Both the position numbers and the translations under genes were made by a program. 64,000 bases of DNA from Gallibacter pasteurianus_A (GTDB lineage Bacteria > Bacillota > Clostridia > Peptostreptococcales > Anaerovoracaceae), in NCBI GenBank assembly GCA_963596005.1, contig CAVBJF010000002.1:248001-312000 (forward strand). Reading direction: 5' to 3'. Positions 60,413 through 64,000 of the stretch are shown piece after piece. Positions within the stretch are counted from its first letter, which is position 1, and every line of letters starts with the position of its first letter. Below the pieces are notes generated by a model that was not told the DNA's origin, searched no databases, and was given only the letters and a program-made list of their open reading frames with translations.

Positions 60413-61717
60413 TTAATCTGCTTCTGAGCCTTCTGTTATGCCGGTTTCAGAGATTATCTTTTGGTTTATCTGCGATGCCTTATTACTCATCTCGTAGTTA
60501 TCGATTCCAAAAACTTCCTTATAAAGTCTTGCATTGTTTTCCTCAAGCGTCGTTGTAATGGCAATCCACTTACCATTCACAATACCGCCCCAATAATTGA
60601 ATGGATATCCAACCGACTTATTTATGTCAAACTTCAATGCTTTTGGCAACAATGATGTAATGTCTTTTGTTTTCATATTAGTCTGTATTTCCGGGAATAC
60701 CTTATCTGTGAGCTCTGTAACCTTTGTAGGATGTTCTTTTGCTTTTGCAAGAACAGCAGTCAAAACCTTTTTAATTCGCTCTGTCCTGCCCGGATCTCCA
60801 CCGGATGTCTTTCGTATACGACAATATGTCGCTGACTGCACACCATCTAATGTTTGTTTTCCTGTAGAAGTTACCTCCGTCCACTCTCTATCGGTGTTAT
60901 TTGCTGTCTCTGGCCCCCATTTGTTTAAGTCAGCAAGCTCGTTTTCTTCAACTTCAATTTCTATGCCACCAAGCGTGTCGACAGTATCAGCCACAGAATT
61001 CCAGTCTACTACTACAAATTCCGAAATATTAAGGTCAAGACTTTGATTTAGCATCTTACATGTATTTACCGGACCTCCAAATGCGTGTGCATGCGTTGCT
61101 TTATCAAGCATACTCTCGCCATTTACATCATCCATAAGAAGATATGTATCTCTCATAACAGATGTGAGTGTTATCTTACCTGTTGATTTTTCTATCGTAG
61201 CAATAACTATTGCATCTGTCCTTGAGTTTGCTTGGCTTTCGCCCTTTCTCTCATCGGTACCTAATATCGCTATATTTCTGTAGTCTTTTAAGTTTTCGGC
61301 TACCGTTTCATCTATACCGAATTCTTCATAATTTGTATCTACATAATCCATTTTGCCAACCTGCGAATCGAGGAAAAAGTATGCGCCTACTCCTATTGCC
61401 GCAAGAAGCAAAATCAATACTACAATTACCTTAGGCCAGATTCTTTTTTTCTTGCCGTTTTTACCATTTTTACTATTTTTACCGCCTTTTTTCGCCTTTT
61501 TAGACTTTGGACTTTTTTTGTTTAAATCTTTGGCATCTTCCTCTGTCAAAAAAGGTTTTTTAGGGGCTGTGTAATAATCATCAGCACTCTTTTGATTATT
61601 TTGCTCCAAGTTCATAAATTCTGCCAAAAAATCCTCTGACAGATCGTTTTTCTTTCTTTTTCCCTTAGGTGCCGTCGGCTTTATATCGTTATTTTGATCA
61701 TATTTGTCACTTCGCAT
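60413..61717 (-). CDS. LytR-CpsA-Psr (LCP) family wall glycopolymer transferase
   Basis: A 434-residue protein: a Lys-rich cytosolic N-terminus (about 95 residues), one membrane segment (VIVVLILLLAAIGVGAYFFL), and an LCP catalytic domain: NIAILGTDERKGESQANSRT, LTSVMRDTYLLM, DKATHAHAFGGP, VVVDWNSVADTVDTLGGIEI, CRIRKTSGGDPGRTERIKKV. It links glycopolymers such as teichoic acids to peptidoglycan from polyprenyl-phosphate carriers. It starts within the cinA stop (TAATG). An LCP gene between cinA and recA is not the usual arrangement. Confidence 0.92.
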   Translation of the reverse strand: MRSDKYDQNNDIKPTAPKGKRKKNDLSEDFLAEFMNLEQNNQKSADDYYTAPKKPFLTEEDAKDLNKKSPKSKKAKKGGKNSKNGKNGKKKRIWPKVIVVLILLLAAIGVGAYFFLDSQVGKMDYVDTNYEEFGIDETVAENLKDYRNIAILGTDERKGESQANSRTDAIVIATIEKSTGKITLTSVMRDTYLLMDDVNGESMLDKATHAHAFGGPVNTCKMLNQSLDLNISEFVVVDWNSVADTVDTLGGIEIEVEENELADLNKWGPETANNTDREWTEVTSTGKQTLDGVQSATYCRIRKTSGGDPGRTERIKKVLTAVLAKAKEHPTKVTELTDKVFPEIQTNMKTKDITSLLPKALKFDINKSVGYPFNYWGGIVNGKWIAITTTLEENNARLYKEVFGIDNYEMSNKASQINQKIISETGITEGSEAD

Positions 61718-62955
61718 TACATATCTCCTAACACATCATATACCATTTTTATCATCGTATTTACACTGCGACGCCTTAGCGTATCTCTATCAGCATATGC
61801 AAAACGATTTTCTTTACATGTTAATTTATTTTTGTACAGAATTGTAGTATACACCAAACCTATCGGTTTTTCAAGCGTACCACCATCCGGTCCTGCAAGT
61901 CCTGTTACTGCAACACATATATCACTACCTGAAGCTTTATACAAGCCTTCTGCCATTTCTTTTGCAACTTCTTCACTTACCGCGCCGTATTTTTTAAGTG
62001 TTTTCTCGCTTACATCAAGCTCGTCTATCTTCGCTTGATTGCTATATGTTATAAGCCCTCTATCAAAAACTGCTGAGCTTCCGCTAACGCCCACAATAGT
62101 ATCTGCAAACATCCCGCCTGTACATGATTCGGCCGATGAAAGTGTCAGACCTTTTTCCTTTAGCCTTGCTACAAGCCTTTCTTCTGTATTTTCATCACCC
62201 ACCAAGCACATATATTTGCCGATTCGCTTTTTTATCTCCTCTATACAACTATCAACCGCATGCTCTGCTTCAGCGAAATTCTTTCTTTTTGACGTAATGC
62301 GTATCGTAACTTCGCCGCCCTTTGCATATGTAGCTATCGTTGGATCTGTCTGATTATCTATCAAGTCGATAATTTTTGTTTCGAGCGTTGACTCTCCTAT
62401 GCCAATTGTCTTCACAAATTTATAACAGATTGCATCTTTTGATTTTTTTGAAAGGAAATCCCTCACATAAGCTTCAAACATCGGTTTCATCTCGAATGGA
62501 GGTCCCGGGAGTGCAATAACTATTTTATTGTCAACTTCAGATATAAAACCCGGTGCAGTTCCATAATCATTTTGCATAGGTATACAGCCTTCGGGGAGGA
62601 ATGCCTGTTTTATATTATTTTCTGTCATTTCTCTTCTTTGGACAAAAAACCTCTTTTGCATCCTGTCAAGTGCCTCATCATTTTGCACTAATTTTTTGTC
62701 GATAGCCTGTGCTATCACCTCTTTTGTCAAATCGTCTTGTGTTGGCCCAAGTCCACCTGTTGTAATAACTATATCGCTCTCTTTAAGAGCTTCCTTTACC
62801 GTTTTAGCCACTCTTTTTGGATTGTCACCTACCGTATAATGAAATATAACATCTATTCCTAAATCGTTTAAATTTTTTGATAAAAATGCAGCATTTGTAT
62901 TTGCAATTTGACCAAATAATATTTCTGTACCTACTGCAACTATTGTACTTTTCAC
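61717..62955 (-). CDS. cinA: CinA family protein (nicotinamide-nucleotide amidohydrolase)
   Basis: A 412-residue CinA: N-terminal MoaB/COG1058 domain (VAVGTEILFGQIANTNAAFL, ITTGGLGPTQDDLTKEVIAQ) and C-terminal PncC domain (LSSAESCTGGMFADTIVGVS, VAVTGLAGPDGGTLEKPIGL). It hydrolyses NMN made by DNA ligase and ADP-ribose. A GTG start at 62955 follows AAAGGAA. The rimO-pgsA-cinA-recA order is conserved in Firmicutes. Confidence 0.95.
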   Translation of the reverse strand: MKSTIVAVGTEILFGQIANTNAAFLSKNLNDLGIDVIFHYTVGDNPKRVAKTVKEALKESDIVITTGGLGPTQDDLTKEVIAQAIDKKLVQNDEALDRMQKRFFVQRREMTENNIKQAFLPEGCIPMQNDYGTAPGFISEVDNKIVIALPGPPFEMKPMFEAYVRDFLSKKSKDAICYKFVKTIGIGESTLETKIIDLIDNQTDPTIATYAKGGEVTIRITSKRKNFAEAEHAVDSCIEEIKKRIGKYMCLVGDENTEERLVARLKEKGLTLSSAESCTGGMFADTIVGVSGSSAVFDRGLITYSNQAKIDELDVSEKTLKKYGAVSEEVAKEMAEGLYKASGSDICVAVTGLAGPDGGTLEKPIGLVYTTILYKNKLTCKENRFAYADRDTLRRRSVNTMIKMVYDVLGDM

Positions 62956-63008
62956 AGTCTATTCCTTTCCTGTTTGGTTTTTGGCAGTGCAGGTGCCGCC
63001 GCCACTAT

Positions 63009-63545
63009 CTAAAGTCCACCTTTTAAAAATACTTCCTTATTTTTAACAATATACTCTATACCGCTTATGACAGTTAAAATAACGCATATCCACAGCATAA
63101 TCATATCAAGCGGTACACCTATATATCTGCACGGCCAATTCTCTAAAAGCAAAAGCGGTACAGCTATCATCTGAGAAACCGTTTTAAGTTTCCCCGAAAA
63201 TCCTGCCGCTATAACTATCCCATCTGCCGCCGCAACGGTTCTGAGACCTGCAACTATAAACTCACGTGCTAAAATAACTATAAGCATCCAGCCGGGCACA
63301 ACCGACAGCTGCACCAAGATAACGAGTGCCGAAATGACGAGTATCTTATCAGCAAGCGGATCCATTATCTTACCGAAGTTTGTCACAAGCCCTCTGCTCC
63401 TTGCAATATGGCCATCAAGCGCGTCTGTGGCCGATGCCAATATAAATATTATTGTCGCCACGTAAATATGCCCGAGCAAATATACTATTATAAATACAGG
63501 CACTGCCAAAACTCTAAGCATCGTCAGCTTATTTGGTAAATTCAT
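63009..63545 (-). CDS. pgsA: CDP-diacylglycerol-glycerol-3-phosphate 3-phosphatidyltransferase
   Basis: A 178-residue membrane enzyme with about five helices. The CDP-alcohol phosphotransferase motif DALDGHIARSRGLVTNFGKI then MDPLADKILV (D-x2-D-G-x2-A-R-x8-G-x3-D-x3-D) is complete. It makes phosphatidylglycerophosphate, the first step to anionic phospholipids. It starts directly after the rimO stop and is followed by cinA after 53 bases. Confidence 0.95.
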   Translation of the reverse strand: MNLPNKLTMLRVLAVPVFIIVYLLGHIYVATIIFILASATDALDGHIARSRGLVTNFGKIMDPLADKILVISALVILVQLSVVPGWMLIVILAREFIVAGLRTVAAADGIVIAAGFSGKLKTVSQMIAVPLLLLENWPCRYIGVPLDMIMLWICVILTVISGIEYIVKNKEVFLKGGL

Positions 63546-64000
63546 CTAAACCTCCGTTCCGACCAAATCATAATCGTATGAATCTATAATTTTAACAGTT
63601 ACAAATTCTCCTCTTTCATGTTTTCCCTTGCTCTTTATTACCAGAGTATTGTCGATCTCGGGAGCATCAAACTCTGTGCGCCCTATATAAACGCCGTCGC
63701 CGTCTTCATCGTCAATAATCGCTCTTAGCGTCTTTCCTACCATCGATTCGTTTTTACTCCTTGAAATCTCCATCTGAAGTCTCATAAGAGCATCCTGCCT
63801 CTGCTTCTTTACTTCCTCATCTATCTGATTTTGCATTTGCGCCGCAGGCGTGCCTTCTTCTCTCGAATAAGCAAACACGCCCATCCTCTCAAGCCTTGTC
63901 TTTGCTACAAAATCATACAGCTCGTCAAAATCAGTCTCGCTCTCTCCAGGAAAACCTGTAATAAATGTAGTCCTTATTGCTATATCCGGAATTCTCCTCC
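63546..64000 (-). CDS. rimO: Ribosomal protein S12 methylthiotransferase RimO, C-terminal part (partial)
   Basis: The frame is open on the minus strand from base 64000 to the stop at 63546, so the gene continues beyond the window. Visible sequence begins IAIRTTFITGFPGESETDFD and continues TRLERMGVFAYSREEGTPAA, the end of the radical SAM barrel, then a TRAM domain (MVGKTLRAIIDDEDGDGVYI, GRTEFDAPEIDN). RimO methylthiolates Asp89 of S12. GRTEFDAPEID distinguishes RimO from MiaB. It heads the pgsA-cinA-LCP-recA string. Confidence 0.93.
   Translation of the reverse strand, partial: RRIPDIAIRTTFITGFPGESETDFDELYDFVAKTRLERMGVFAYSREEGTPAAQMQNQIDEEVKKQRQDALMRLQMEISRSKNESMVGKTLRAIIDDEDGDGVYIGRTEFDAPEIDNTLVIKSKGKHERGEFVTVKIIDSYDYDLVGTEV

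Overview
The window is a chromosomal segment of a low-GC, Gram-positive, anaerobic-looking member of the Clostridia. The evidence is ObgE/YqeK/IreB/RuvX/Asp23 neighbours, a CIRCE-controlled hrcA-grpE-dnaK-dnaJ operon, GAACNNNNGTTC LexA boxes, strong AGGAGG ribosome sites, sortase-type surface proteins ending in a TGD-like motif, ECF transporters, and ferredoxin-bearing and radical SAM enzymes. The gene content resembles the Peptostreptococcales/Anaerovoracaceae side of the class, but that placement is an inference. No tRNA, rRNA, CRISPR array, insertion sequence or prophage was seen.

Layout. 1-11.7 kb (+ strand): end of obgE, yqeK, the radical SAM/DUF2344 pair, comEA, a DUF896 gene, iscS-iscU-mnmA (sulfur to Fe-S clusters and tRNA thiolation), a ferredoxin-type aldo/keto reductase, alaS, ireB, ruvX. 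11.8-14.7 kb: an accessory two-gene surface-protein unit bounded by terminators. 14.7-16.5 kb: an SOS-controlled yneA-like gene, a 0.4 kb intergenic region with two strong inverted repeats, and a DUF368 membrane protein. 16.5-36.4 kb (- strand): a nearly gapless gene string of 17 genes read from asp23 through nusB, xseAB, ispA, dxs, tlyA, an aminotransferase, mutS, mutL, miaA, a Xer-type recombinase, ynbB, a VTT membrane protein, an ASKHA/DUF4445 ATPase, a MurE-like ligase and asnB. 36.5-41.3 kb: the heat-shock operon. 41.4-43 kb: an NhaC-type antiporter. 43-59 kb: the cobalamin-linked region and the OpuC osmoprotectant transporter. 59-64 kb: recA, an LCP protein, cinA, pgsA and the end of rimO.

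The most interesting part is 43.0-56.3 kb. A cobalamin riboswitch with its own SigA promoter (TTGTCT-17-TATAAT) and an intrinsic terminator lies directly before an operon of MoxR AAA+ ATPase, DUF58 protein, a membrane transglutaminase-fold protein whose catalytic Cys position is Asp, an exported alpha/alpha-barrel protein, an exported DUF4430 protein, and a large anchored PQQ-type beta-propeller protein. The alpha/alpha barrel plus DUF4430 combination is the two-domain architecture of animal intrinsic factor and transcobalamin, here split over two overlapping genes. Just upstream of the riboswitch lies a complete ECF transporter (T, fused A-A, S) ending with another membrane-anchored DUF4430 protein. 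I read this as a Gram-positive surface capture and uptake system for cobalamin or related corrinoids. The riboswitch and domain identities are seen directly; the function is inferred.

Other regulatory logic visible in the sequence: recA and yneA share matching LexA boxes that bracket their promoters; the recA operator sits inside a larger dyad that also looks like the terminator of the upstream LCP gene; the hrcA promoter has a perfect CIRCE element; and the asp23-to-asnB gene string starts from an extended -10 promoter overlapping the T-tract of the dnaJ terminator.
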